From assembly GCA_002794735.1 (NCBI GenBank), contig NBAZ01000002.1:1860001-1924000 (forward strand): a stretch of DNA of 64,000 bases. The letters are read 5' to 3'. Origin of the DNA: Pyrrhoderma lamaoense (Eukaryota; Basidiomycota; Agaricomycetes; Hymenochaetales; Hymenochaetaceae). Numbering within the stretch: the first letter of the stretch is position 1; each line of letters opens with the position of its first letter. This document shows positions 38,177 to 50,350 of the stretch, in pieces. The notes under the pieces are model-generated. The model saw only the letters and a program-made list of their open reading frames with translations. It ran no database searches and had not been told where the DNA came from. Made by a program: the position numbers and the translations under genes.

Positions 38177-40065
38177 GGTAGACAGTAGTGTTTCTAGAAA
38201 GCAGGTAAATTTGAGAACCTCAAAACGAGCTTTAATAGCCCTTTTGTACTTGCATGACCTCTGCTTAAAACAGTGACATATGTTCTGGATCTATCACTGC
38301 GCTTACAGTTATCATGTACAGGCTAGAAGTGCTGCGGGCCCGAAAGCTGCGAATGAGTGGATGGATGATAAAAACTATTGTGAGGGTTATTGAGATAGCG
38401 AACAAATCAGAGTAGACATATTATATCGATCTTTCAACCGAGATCCTATCCCATGACGTTGTGATCGTAGTATACTCATTGTTATCCAAATTTAATAGTT
38501 CGCTAGTATTGAGAGTAGGCGAAGGAGAACAGATGTCTGATTTTTTTAAAAATAAGCTCGCGCAGCTCGCCGGGACCGATGACCAAATCTTATCCAAGAA
38601 AAGTTGTGCATGCCCTTCGTAGCCCAATAGAATTTCGGGGATTTCAAGTGGTACATTCGATAGGGGTCGGTAAGTTTGTTTGCAAGAACACATTATACGG
38701 AAGCCGTTTTGACTTCCGCAAGTAAGAAGCTATGCCAAGCCAAAGATCTGTTATTGATCCCTAGAATTCTATTCATTCCGTTAGTGATGTAAGCAGGGTA
38801 TAACAAACAATAGAAAGGGGTGATGAAGTTTTTTGTCTATCATGTCAAAAAGTATACTATCAAAGCGTATCCAAGAAGTGGAAATTTGACCTGGAGATTT
38901 GTGTCCTATAAAAGTAAAGAGAAAGAGTGAAAACCGTTTCAACCTTGAGATAAAGTTAATTACCAAGCTGTGCATCTAGGTATGATACTACATCATGTAC
39001 ATGTAGTAGTTGTTGTCTGTCTCAACTCTGAATTTCCTTCAGAATTACTCAACATCTACTCCCACCGTCATGCATGGAAAATTGCCGGTGGTCCTGAAAA
39101 AGCATCCACCGAATTGAATTTCAGTGGATCTCTAACTAATAATAATCATACATTCTAATAAATCCTAGAACACTCCAAAATGCCCTATCACCGATATGGC
39201 GTGTCACGCAGACAAATTTCGGGTTGAGTTAGCAGAAATCTTCAGATGTCTGGTATATATATCTGTGACTTGAATCTGCAAGATAGACTGTTAGACATCA
39301 AAAAATTGTATATATTAGGTCTTATTGATATTGCGAATCTGATATAATTGTAATCTTCAAGCGTTAGAAAGGATATGCAATTTGAATACGAAACCGCCCA
39401 TGACCATCATCACTACGTCTCGGAAACATGCTGTCCGACCTGTATATATTATATTATACAACAACAGGATTGATAAATCCAACCAAAAAGCAAGGCGCTC
39501 GGAAGAATGAATGGTTGGCGACATCATCGCAATGAGTGGATATACGGTATTATGCAGACCTGAATAGTGTCGTCTATCATGTTAACGGAAGTTCTGGACA
39601 CTGAGGTACGTGTTTTGAGCCGGTAATTTTTTATTTCCTATCTGCACTGGAATTTACCACCATTTCCTTGAACTGATTGATTATTCAACAGTCTTATACT
39701 CATCATTATCATAGTACGGTCCGTCGGGTAAGTGAAAACATAGGTTTTTTCCTTTAGCAGCGGCTGCTATCATCAAAGTGACTTCCAATCTCCTCGCTGT
39801 ACATTTCATCTGCTTCCGTCTCTAACGGCAATAGAATACTAAAAACAGGGTTGAGGATCCCAAATCATGTGTATATCTTGAGTAGAGAAAAGCGTGGAAG
39901 TGGAATAACTCCGCATTTACGGCAGGAGGTAAAACGACGCGATCTCGTGGCTTACAATTTGTGACAGATACTGTTACAAGTATTAGTGGCGATTCAGAAT
40001 TAGACCTCCATGTCGTTATCTTATTTAAACAAAACATCGTTTTTTGGTCTATCAATATACACGCG
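38177..40065. other. Intergenic, 1.9 kb
   Basis: No supported gene. It holds the promoter of intradiol dioxygenase 2 at the left and of the mitochondrial carrier at the right. The frames at 38421-38693, 38781-38975, 38970-39158 and 39822-40055 carry no motif. Confidence 0.5.
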
Positions 40066-41449
40066 ATGATGAATGAAGTTGACCAAGGAGATGCGAACCC
40101 AAAGGTGAAAAGTGAGGAAATAACTTTTCTTTCTCATCTATATACGCCGAATCCAAATTCTGACGCCAACAACACAAACCCAGAGGACATTGACCCCACT
40201 GTGGATTTCATGGCCGGAACAATAGCAGGTATGTAGATTGAAGCTCTTGAGGGAATTCTAATGCAACTCAATATCCAATAGGTATCGCAGGGCTTACTAT
40301 AGCGCATCCATTCGACACCGGTTAGTGGCGCCAACGATATCCAGTAATAGACCTTGTAAACGAATGTAAACCTCTTACAGTGAAAGTTAGGCTGCAAAAT
40401 CCTAGCACGAGAGCCAGATATAGATCAACAATGCATGTTTTCTCAACTATAATCCGTGAGGAAAGGTTCAGGGGGTTGTATAAAGGCATTGCTTCTCCCA
40501 TGGTGTGTGGTACTGCTCTTGGAGTTTGCTTCTGTGTAGCATATCGGACTTATCCTGAGTCTTCTAGGTATCATGCGCTCCTCTTAATGGTCTTGTATTT
40601 GCAAGCTACCGTTTCTTCATGCGTATGCAGTTAGATCATCCGGACGCTGAACCAACTTTGGCTCAGATAGGACTCGCAGGATTTGGAAGTGGACTGACTG
40701 CATCGTGAGTGCCTTTCTCATTCTCTGGCTGGATAAAAGCCATGTCTTACTTGATTCTCAGGTTTATAACGACACCAATCGAGTTGATCAAGATCCGTCA
40801 GCAAAATATAGTTGATCGGCAATCGTCCACCAGGGAAGTTGCCTTTAGTATCTTTCGCAAGGCTGGGATACGTGGTTTGTACCGGGGGCTTATTCCAACT
40901 GGACTCCGAGATCTCGGATTTGGGGCATACTTCGCTACCGTATGTACTCCGCTCTTTCTCCTCGATTATACTGTTATTATAATTTGCCATATGTCAGTAC
41001 GAAGGAACTTGTCGATACTTCACCCGGAAGCAGAATACTGCTTCTTATACTGAAACGCATACCGTAGATCACTCCTCTCTTTTGTCGGAGGTTGAGAATG
41101 AGGCAGGGCATCTTTCATGGTCTGTCTTACTTCTTGCAGGAGCTCTTGCTGGTATAAATGGCTGGCTACCGACATTCGCCTTCGACGTAATCAAGACAAG
41201 GGTACAGAGTGTCGATCGTCATGACCGAAGCTCTCCATATCGAACTACAATTTCAACTATTATTAATTCATATCGCGCTGAGGGATTAAGCGTTTTCTTC
41301 CGGGGTCTTGCACCTACTTTAATAAGGTAAATCGACATGTTGCTGTCCTTTCCCAATGACTCTAACGTGTATTATGAATTAACAGGGCAGTCCCCGTCAA
41401 TATGGCAACTTTTGGTGTCTTTGAGGGTGTTGTGCACCTTCTTTCCTAA
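40066..41449 (+). CDS. Mitochondrial carrier family protein (SLC25)
   Basis: Six-helix inner-membrane transporter with three repeats of about 100 residues. Each repeat's PxDxxK-type signature can be seen: AHPFDTVKVRLQ (intron inside), TTPIELIKIRQQ and FAFDVIKTRVQ (Pro replaced by Ala in the third). Repeat ends include GLYKGIASPM, GLYRGLIPTGLRD and FFRGLAPTLIRAVPVNMATFGVFE, which closes the protein at 41449. Introns at about 40230-40281, 40320-40379, 40501-40571, 40706-40761 and 41329-41386 all join in frame. The start is the first of two adjacent ATGs at 40066. The pattern fits the carnitine/amino-acid (Crc1, Ymc1, Ort1) branch, but the substrate cannot be assigned by eye. Confidence 0.9.
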
Positions 41450-41654
41450 TGAACTTCAGTTTTGTATACAGACATAATTACTAACGCGTCATGTACTTAT
41501 TCATTGATGTCATCATATCATTCATTAATTACACTAACATGGGTCAACTCATTTGAAACCTTGATCTTCTTGCACAGGAATAGAATACAAATTTTTATTC
41601 AACTAGAACCCTTTTTGAGAATAGAAGGGAAAAAAAAAAACTGTGCTCGATTCT

Positions 41655-43554
41655 TCACTCGAAAAGGAGGGTGATGATACTCAGACCAGGGATGAGGACA
41701 GAGTTTCCAACGGACCCTTCTTGCCAATCGAGTGTCGCGGATGTTTCTATACCACCAATAGGAGTTCCAAGTCCTGCCCCTGAGAAGTCAAGATTTTGTG
41801 TCGTTGTCCCCAAGTTCATTAATATGAGGGAAGTACTTGCTTCTCCGAGCTCAGTATCTTGTGGGCTAGTAGCCTTAAAGACAAGCCCGAGAACTCCGTC
41901 CGGTAGTCCACTCACATCATACCGAGTTGCACCTACCCAAACAAACCTTGAAAAATGCTTAAGAACGTAGAATCGCTTTGTCATGTAGAACGTAAAGTCG
42001 CCGGTGGTAGAAAAATCGCCGTCATAATAAATCTATTGATACAGAAGGAAAAATCTCAAGATTAGATTATCCGATAAAAGGAGGTCAGAAGCTAATGCAA
42101 GCTTACGAGCCCATCGTTCCATCCTACGGTGTTTACTTGGGTCTGACACTCCTGGTTTCCTCGTGGTGTACAGCCCATTCCCCCAGACAAAGCCGTCCAG
42201 AAATCGAAATGAGCGTCCAGACTATCATTTACTCATCAGAATTGTTTGATCCAATAATATATAGGTACGTGTATACTCACGCCTGGGTAAAGCTTTGATG
42301 AATGAGCTGTCCCAGCTGTAACCCTCCTACAATTGTTGGGCTAGAACTAGTATTAACTGACAGTTCACAGATAGAAGGCACTTCCAGACTCACTCAAATT
42401 CTTCCATATACGTTAGAGCTGCGGCTGGATTGGCTGCCTGAGTACGATCAGCAGCTCCAAAGCAACAAATCTCTGTGAACCAAGTTTCCTTTCCAGATAG
42501 ATTCCGGCCGACCTCTCCCATTTGCTTGTCAGTGGCATCATCCGCAAACCCGTATTGGTGATGCGCTACGGCTGCCAAACTATCTGCTGCATCCGCTAAC
42601 CAAGTAGGAGCTTCATTGATAAAATTGCCTGTATTACTCGATTCATCTGCCATGATGCCAACGGAAGTGAGTCCAGCTGCATCGAGAGCCGAGCGCAGCG
42701 CGTTGACAACTGTAGCTCTCTGTTCTGGTGTTACGATCATTCCTTCTTGTCCGCAAGGAGTTACATTATCACTATTGAACCCCTGCAAAAAAAGAGGTTC
42801 GTTCAATTCAGGGCTCTTATTCAATTAAAAAAAATCAAGTTCCAATTTTATACGTACACTATCGGGTTCATTCATAGGGGAAACATGTGTGAATATAACC
42901 CCTTCTTCCTTAAAATGGGATATCACGTCAGCAAGGTACTGCGCATAAGCAGGAATTTGATCGTCAACTATAGTCCCTCCGCAGCTACGATTATTGCTTG
43001 TAAATGCTGGAGGAGCAGAATTGACGAATGCGGTCAGGATTGGTACGTTGTAGGCCGCCGCTTGCTTGAGAAAGTATACTCCGGCAGCATCAGCGGACCA
43101 GTTATATACTCCAGGCGATACATAGAAGGTCTCTGGAGCACGTCTAATTCGTTGTCATAGCTAAGCGTGGCTGAACAAAATTACCGGGAGCATTTGGGTT
43201 ACTTACGTTGGGTTTCCAACGAAAACACCACCCCTCCGACATTGTAACGGTAGGAGGTCAGGCCAGCGCCCCCAGCCATAGATGGGGATGAGTCGAAGAG
43301 TAGTTTAGCTGCATTAGCTTGTACACTCTCTGGGAAATTGACAAGATCATTAGGCCACCAGGCACCGCTTGCACCAATGCCATTTATTACTTGAGAAGCT
43401 TGAGAGGAAACAGAGATGACCTGACCTATTAGCGAAAAGAAGCTTTGAGAATTTCACAGAAAAACGAATATCAACTAAGGAATATACCGTATGCATTGCG
43501 GAATGCAAGACTGGACAAGAGAGCCTGAGTCAGAAAAGAGATTTTTTGCGCCAT
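41655..43554 (-). CDS. Secreted glycoside hydrolase family 30 enzyme (endo-beta-1,6-galactanase-like)
   Basis: Secreted glycosidase probably acting on beta-1,6-linked galactan side chains of plant arabinogalactan. It has a signal peptide (MAQKISFLTQALLSSLAFRNAYG); the ATG at 43594-43596 upstream would bury it, so I chose 43554. The mature N-terminus reads GIGASGAWWPNDL, typical of the family. The acid/base Glu is in SPMNEPDS and the nucleophile Glu in ETWFTEICCFG, each on a separate exon. The C-terminal beta domain includes FVWVGATRYDVSG and LILMNLG. One base is missing at the C4 run 43231-43234 (+ strand), inside the conserved YNVGGGG-type loop just before an intron; the frame resumes correctly after it. 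The exact substrate within GH30 is inference. Confidence 0.82.
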
Positions 43555-44160
43555 GAAGGGCTCAAATTCCCTGATGAGCTCCAGAACACTCTCCATGCTG
43601 AGCTTTTATAGTAAAAGGAAAAACTGAATCAGCACTAAAATATCTCCGAAAGCACGCTGCCAGCTAGCACAGGGTAGAAGTCGGATTTCTAGATTTGAAT
43701 ACGTCAGAGGTAGATAGAGCCTGAAGAGAGAAGATTAGATTAAGTCGCTGATAATGGTCGAGTATAACCGGAGCATCATATATTTGTGCGGACGTTTTGT
43801 AGCATATTTGGCTCAGTATTGACCATGTGGCTTCCATCTTCCTTTCCAGTCCGGATCGGCGGACCTCTTTTGCCTCCGTAATAACTTCATGGGCCCAAAT
43901 CTAATCGTCACATTTTCGGTAAATACTCATTATATCAGTAATACATTTGTAGCCGGTTTATAACGGATGCGATTACAAGCACGCAGAGTAAGCGTGATCA
44001 GCAGTAAAACAAAAATAGCGATACAAATACACTAAAAGTACTCAACCTCAAAAGCTAAGATGCATATTATTAATCCGTGAAAATACCCAACACCTCCGAA
44101 GATCATCGAATGTGTCACCTCAATCCCGACTCGCATTACTAGCCTAGGAAGGTTACAAGG
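43555..44160. other. Intergenic
   Basis: Upstream region of the GH30 gene and 3' flank of the ZNF511-like gene. No gene, repeat or RNA is seen. Confidence 0.6.
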
Positions 44161-45374
44161 TCAACCTCTACCACGAGTCGAGAATATTCTTCCTCTCGCA
44201 CGGCCGCGCCCTCTTCCACCTCTCCCTCTTCCATTTCCAAGAGCAATTTTCGCGTTTGCGGTGACTGGGGACGTTTTAGCAGCAAGACTATGATCAGACT
44301 TGAGGGCTTCAAGGGCTGCGTCAATATTGATACTTATGTTGCCATCCTCAGATGCATCAGTAGACTCCTTTCTGGAATGGCTGCCAAATCACAGAAAAGA
44401 TTATCAGAAAAATTATCATCGTCAAATTAATAGTAAAGTCACCTTGAACGTCCATTAGCGTTTCGAGCTCGTGACTCGCGCACAACTTTTCCGCTTTTTG
44501 CACCGCGGCCAAAACGAATACTAGGAGGGATTAGTGACAGGGCTTCAAGGGAGTCAGCTAACTCATCAATGGAATTGCCTCCATTAACGTTCCTTGCCCC
44601 TGAGCGAGGTTCAATACGTGATGTCGAAATTTTCTCTAATTCATTTGATACATTCGATATATCAGCTTCTTCTTCACCCTCCTCTTCGTCATCTGAATCA
44701 TTTTCCTCGCCATTTTCAATGTCCATCTTATCATTACTATTACGGGACTCTCTAGACTTCCAGGAGCCTCTGATCAAGCTTGCGCCTTCACCCCATTTCT
44801 TCAATAGTCCACCTACTCCCTTATTTGTGACAGCAAAAAAGTACTCTTTTGGATAACCGTGTGTTTGAATGAGATGCAGTCTGCGGGTCTTAGGAGTAGA
44901 GAATAGTTTTGGACAGGTTTCAATATGACAAGCAAACTGTATATTGAATTTGTTATTGGACGATGTGTTGTAAGATAAAGCTAGAAATGGACAATACAAT
45001 TTTTTCACCTCGCTCTTTCCTTATTAAGGCTAGGGGATCGTGACATTCGGTTTGGTGCAACTCCAATAGTCGCGCGTCAGGAAAAACAGCTGAGCAGCCC
45101 CTTTCTTCGCATACATGAGCATGGTATTTAGCATAATGTAACTCAAGCTCTTGCGAGTTTGCAAGCGCTGATGGGGTATTATGAGGAGGGTGACAAGTTG
45201 GGGAAGAGTACATAGTAGAGACGGAAATGGTCCGTTATTATTCGTATTATCAGTCGCGAGCCGTATCACTTTTGTGGTCTGAGTGAGTGATGGGGATGTT
45301 GATGAAGATTGAGACGAGTCTTGGGAATCTCTTCCATTTCCTCTTGAACGCTTCGTTGTCGGTGTAGAAAACAT
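44161..45374 (-). CDS. C2H2 zinc-finger protein, ZNF511-like
   Basis: Homologue of the eukaryotic ZNF511 family, nuclear proteins of poorly known role. The N-terminus (ATG at 45374) is Ser/Thr-rich and leads to the family signature CTLPPTCHPPH...LELHYAKYHAHVC. Further finger pairs follow: C..RGCSAVF...L.LHQTECH, and after an intron CHIETCPKLFSTPKTRRLHLIQTHGYP. Then come KEYFFAV and GGLLKKWGEGASLIRG, an acidic stretch and an RG-rich tail (GNGRGRGGRGRGRARGR) ending at 44161, suggesting RNA binding. One base is missing at the G4 run 45200-45203 (+ strand), exactly within the TLPPTCH signature. The frame 44139-44324 sometimes suggested for the end is a shadow: the RG-tail frame joins the upstream exon. 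It diverges from the UBA-UBX gene. Confidence 0.85.
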
Positions 45375-45611
45375 AACGAGCTGTGCACGATTCTGCTTGC
45401 GCACGAGTTGGTTGGCGAGTAGCAACGACGGCACGGAAATTGATATATTTATCCTTCCATCTTCTTGTGAGCACGTGTAGTACAGACGCTCAGTACATGT
45501 CGAAGACGCGTCACTAGGCAAGTACGACCACACACCTTATTCTTGAACGCATATATACACATATACATACATACATACACACACAGTCAACCAAATTACC
45601 TATAATCTATC
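45375..45611. promoter_or_regulatory. Divergent promoter with (CA/TA) microsatellite
   Basis: The 237 bases between the ZNF511-like and UBA-UBX start codons must serve both genes. A microsatellite of CATA and CA units fills about 45551-45585, just upstream of the UBA-UBX start. Confidence 0.5.
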
Positions 45612-46989
45612 ATGGCTGGGGATAAAGATACTTTGCTAGGTATGGGCTTTGAAGCAGCCCGTGTCGACTGGGCGTTACGCTCTACAGGAAATGCCGGTTT
45701 ACAACCTGCTTTGGACTTCTTGTTTGCCCACTCAGACGACCCTATTCCGGATCCTACTGCCCAAGCAAGTACTTCGACAGCTTCGACCACTTCGGACACG
45801 CAGATAGATGAGGATCAAATGGATGAAGAAGATCTGGACGTTATTAAGCCAGTTATTCGAAAGCTTCCCGTTGGAGAGGGTTCGGTCAATCCTGTCACGG
45901 GAATTGCAGAAGCAAAGAGCATTAAATGTTCACAATGTGGTAAATTATTCAAAGAGCAAGCGATTGCCAGTTTCCATGCCGATATGAGTGGACACGATCA
46001 GTTTGAGGAATCCACAGAAGAGGTATGTTTCCCAAATCTGTTGTCCGACTTGAATACTAGAGGTCATATAATGTATTGACAGATCAAACCCCTGACCGAG
46101 AAAGAGAAAATCCAGAAAATCGCCGAGCTACGAGCCAAGCTTGCTGAAAAACGTGCACAGAAAAACACACAGGACGCTGAAGAGGCTCAGGCGAACGCCT
46201 CAATTCGGCGCAAGGCTGACAGAGAAGCAAGTGATGCCCGTGAGGCTCTCAAAGCAAAAGAGGCCATTAAAATGGCCGAGCAAGCTCGTCGAGAGAAGGA
46301 AGAGGATAGGAAAGCACGCGCAGAAATTAAACGTAGGATTGAGCAAGATAAGGAGGAACGTCGTGAGCGTGCGGAACGAGAAAAGAGACTCAGACAAGGA
46401 GAAACCGTAGAAGGTAATGCTTGTTCGACTTAGTAATTAGGTGGCCAGCATCATTTAATAACTTCCCATGGTTTAGCCACACCTGCCCCTCCACCTGTTA
46501 CCAGCCCAGGTACCGGAAAGACAGCAGGAAGTGACAACAAGGATACAAGAATACAAATACGATTAGCCAGTGGAGGCAAACCCTTTCAGACTGTTATGGA
46601 TAGCGAGTCAAGTGAGTTCTCTAGAGAAACTACCTTTTGAGCCGAAAAGTTCAACCTGTTGTTCTTGTGTATGCTAGCATTGAGCGACCTTGCTGAATAT
46701 CTGGCTACTCAAGCGCCAAATATCGATGTTAATACTGTAAGCTTTTCTAGTCAGTGGCCAAGGTATGCCAAGCTCTTTCTCTTTGATATTCTTTGTTGTG
46801 AATACTAACCCCCTCTCTCCCTTTCAGAATACAATTCTCGCGCGAAGATTTCTCGAAAACTCTTCGGGAATTACAACTTACACCATCTGCAGTGAGTTTG
46901 TTCTTCTAGCTAATATGTTATCATCCCGATTGGTATTTATGCCGCCATTTCTTACCTACTAATACTTACAGACTTTAATCGCCTCGTGA
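45612..46989 (+). CDS. UBA-UBX domain protein, UBXN1/SAKS1-like p97 cofactor
   Basis: Adaptor that links ubiquitinated substrates to the Cdc48/p97 ATPase. The UBA domain occupies residues 5-42 (LLGMGFEAARVDWALRSTGN...ALDFLFAH). An acidic linker follows, then a C2H2-like CSQCGKLFKEQAIASFHADMSGH motif seen in UBXN1 relatives. After an intron comes a long Arg/Glu/Ala coiled coil (about 46081-46410), then a Pro-rich linker. The C-terminal UBX domain runs from TRIQIRLASGGKPFQ to the REDFSKTLRELQLTPSATLIAS end. Introns near 46023-46080, 46412-46476, 46611-46678, 46764-46827 and 46892-46970 join in frame, and no break is seen. The two-domain plan and coiled coil make the assignment firm. Confidence 0.92.
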
Positions 46990-47364
46990 TACTCCGAACA
47001 AGATTAACGGGACGTACCATCTGATTTGTATGAACAATATAGTTAAAAAAAATGAATGTATTACTAACAGTAATAATAACGAAATATCTATAGTTTCAAA
47101 TTTGGCGTGATATTTCAGATAGAACTAAATTTATGACCGTTGAAATCTAATACTGATTGCTAACACTAACAGGTGCTTAGTCGGTGATATAATCAATGAT
47201 ATTCTAAGTACAAGATATGCAATTCCTCTGACAACGGATTACGACGGAGCTGAAGCAGACAAATTGACTATTTGTATTAATTCTGAGTGTTAAGACAATT
47301 TACGACGAATTCATTTAAAAGTACTATCTGTCGGTAATCTATTTGTACCTAGATGCTGCATAGA
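46990..47364. other. Intergenic, convergent 3' ends
   Basis: AT-rich spacer between the converging UBA-UBX and Argonaute genes. No feature is seen. Confidence 0.6.
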
Positions 47365-50350
47365 TTAGACGTAGAACATGGTATTTTCTAAATTGCGATG
47401 AATGCCGGAACCCCACATTCTTTCGACCTTCCTAGTGACCTCAGAACTGGTCATTTCTACCTCCTTACCACCTTTAAATCTGTTGCATATACCGTGTAGA
47501 TAGACCCTTCCTCGGCGACAGGCGTGTATCGCCCAGTATGCTGGTGGGATCAAGCTGACGCTTTGTGTAGCACGAGCCCATAAGTAGCTCATGTCGTTGA
47601 AACCTTGTTGCAGGTCATCAGCGGAAAAATTGTTCTCGTCATGGATAACAGTGTATCGCGCCGACCGTACGAGCGAACTCTTGTCTGACTTTGAGACAGG
47701 GGCAGCATGTGCTTGAAGGAAGAAATCAAATGCATGTACGTTTCCAACCCCTTGGTCAACGACGGTCCCAGCTTTAAGATTGGAGCTCAAATCTGCATCA
47801 GCAGGGAAGTGGCAAAGAATCGCCTGTGCCGAGTCCTTCCACAAAGCACAATTGTTATTTTAGGTCTTTCCCCTGGCATGTTCTCAAAGGCCTCTTCGAT
47901 TGCAGGTACTTCATTCTTTAGGACGAATTTCCCCGTCCCATCGTGACTTCCAACTCGGAAAAATATAATACGCTTTGGGAATCTGCCACCGTTTTGTCTA
48001 TGGTACACCTTGAGTCGTTGAATGAGCATAGACTTGATATCCGCAATCCCTGTTTGGATAACATCTGTCAGACGAAACAAAAACATAGGCTCAAAGGGGA
48101 ACAAAGGAAGAAAGGTATCTCACCGATTCTCCACTTTTCTGGAATGAGATATTCATGGGATAAAGCATGAATTCGGAGTCACATGAAGCTGTCATAGAAG
48201 AAATCGATGGTGTCCCTTTAATCTCGTCCGCTCCGGGATGCAACAAACACATCCCAACAAGCATAGTGTTACCTAACCATCTTTTGGAATCGGAGTGAAG
48301 TCTGTGGCTTATACCACCCAACTTGGCATTGAGTTTCATTGTGACATTTTTGAAATAATGCGACTGATGTAATTGAGCCTTTGATGTCCTCAGAAAAATA
48401 GACTGGAGCCCAAGTTCTAAATCAAATATGCGCCTTATTCCTGAGTATATATCATCATCCTTTTTCGGTAGGAATACAAGCGTCAGTTTCGGACGGATAC
48501 CCAGGCCTCTTCGGACATTATATCTCGAACGTCACCAGTACCTTGGTGTGATCGTGGGACAGTTTAATAAACACAGGAGGCTTGGGGGTTTCTGAGATCT
48601 TCATACCAAATTCCAGGCATACTTCGAAAAAGTATTGATCAATCTATTGAAGTCAGTTTTATCTTCTTCATAGAGCACAAGAACTGCGATTCTTCCAAGT
48701 TCTGCTGGGACAGCAAATTTCGTCCCGAGAGAACTCCAAGTACCATTCCTTACAGTAGGTGCTATGGTACCTTCTCGGTAGAGAACTCTGGGTGACTCCA
48801 GAATTCGAGCTGGAACAACCGACATTTCGCTTGCGCAGCGCATTTCAAAGGAAGATAGTAGAGAATCAGACCCTTTCAATCCAAGAGTCTGGATACCTTG
48901 GCCGCATATCATTTCTGCTAAACTACGGGGTGATTTCTCCAATAGCGGGCCATATCAGCAGCCTGGCGAGGGGAAAGAGCATTTGAATACGCTTGATCAC
49001 GGTGAATGGTGCAAAACTCCGGCGGAACAAAAATGTCTCTTTTGGGTCCCCCAATGTTTGCAACTGGTAGGTCAGGATGCTTCAAAACCTTGCTATACTC
49101 TGATATGAAATTGCCGGATTTTAATAACTAAGTTGAAAGTCTGAGAAGTAGAAACTTACTTTCTTCAAAGTATAACTTTACGGTCACTCTTCTTCCACGC
49201 TCATCAGTAATCTCAGTGTTCTCAGAAGAATTCGGACCAAGCTCCTTGACATAAGAGTGTTTAGTGTATCCGAGATGTGTGGTCACAACACGGAGTCTCT
49301 CATAGAATTTACGGGGAATATATGGTCCATTGCATTCACTCCGATATGCGAGTAAAGCATCACTCAGCGTCGTCTCTGCGACGTAAAACGCACTCATGCA
49401 TGGATTAACGTTGACCATTAGTGATCTTTCCACCGGAATGATAGTAGAATGGAAACCTTTGAGAAGCTCAGCTCCTTTAAATGGTCTGACTGGCTGCTCA
49501 GGGGGACGAGCAGACTTGAAGGAAAGTAGAAAGAATTCTTGTTGCGTATTGTTTGTCCTTTGCTGGAGTAGTGTAAAATCAAGTTCAAAGCCGAGATGAT
49601 TCGTTGCGGATTGAAGTTGGGTTTCTCTCCACTTAGATATCTATAAAAGGAGTAAAAACACGTTGATCAATCATAGTGCTATTATTAGATTAAAACTACG
49701 AAGAATCTCACTTAAACAGGTCGGCTACTTCGAGCTTACCGTCAGAAACGTTCGTCTCACCCTTATCAGACTTTGATTCTGAACGCTTTCCAAGTCTAAC
49801 GTGTATCTTAAATCTTCTCTTTTAGCTCTGGTTTCGTCAATGTCTACAAGAACAACAGCCATCACATTGAAATCATCGAACTTCTTCATCGAGACGAGAC
49901 GAGAAGCTCCATCGTGAACGAATTTCACTTGCTTGCGGAGTTTCTGAACACGACTTGAGTTATCAAACTCTTCAAGCAAGCGCTTCGATAGATCATGGTT
50001 GCCGCTTCTCAGCTTTGGCTCAAATGTAATTGTGTAATCGTACAATAGTAGCTGCCGTGGTATTTTGACCTCGAGTAGATTAGTTCGGACAACTATTCGA
50101 CTTCCTTTAGTTCCATATCCGGCCTATCGAGACCGTATCTCGGAGAGTCTGACTCTGAGCGCACTGACAAGCTTCTCATCATCGAGACTAAGCTTCCATG
50201 TCCTCGCCCAATATCCATGATCCTTTGATCAACGATGGCAGGTTTATCCGGAGCGAAGACGTCAGGTTCCTCAGTTGTGGCTCTACGAGAACGAGGTTCA
50301 TGTGTAGAGCCCCTATGCAAGGGATATCCTCTGCCTCGAGAAGTGTCCAT
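47365..50350 (-). CDS. Argonaute protein with degenerate PIWI active site
   Basis: Small-RNA-binding Argonaute of the eukaryotic Ago clade. The N-terminus is Arg/Gly-rich (MDTSRGRGYPLHRG). The N domain begins YGTKGSRIVVRTN, and the linker/PAZ region includes LMVNVNPCMSAFY and RRVTVKLYFEE. The MID domain includes PKLTLVFLPKKDDDIY and the conserved KLNAKLGG, and the PIWI domain ends NTMFYV. In the PIWI domain the usual GxDVTHP is GMCLLHP (Asp to Cys), RDG is RVG (Asp to Val), and the final Asp/His after PxYxA is Ile, so slicing is very unlikely. The Glu finger could not be placed. One base is missing near 50119-50120, inside the strongly conserved RPGYGTKG start of the N domain. About eight introns. 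A guide-binding, non-cleaving role in silencing is inferred. Confidence 0.88.

Noticed and set aside
40501..40571. Reading straight through this segment in the mitochondrial carrier
   Set aside because: Treating it as an intron yields the conserved carrier segment (LNGLVFASYRFF), whereas the read-through does not.
43594..43596. Upstream ATG as start of the GH30 gene
   Set aside because: It adds an acidic leader in front of a good signal peptide; the ATG at 43552-43554 gives a normal secreted enzyme.
44139..44324. Alternative C-terminus for the ZNF511-like protein
   Set aside because: The frame ending at 44161 continues the upstream exon and gives the RG-rich tail; the other frame is a shadow of the same GC-rich repeat.
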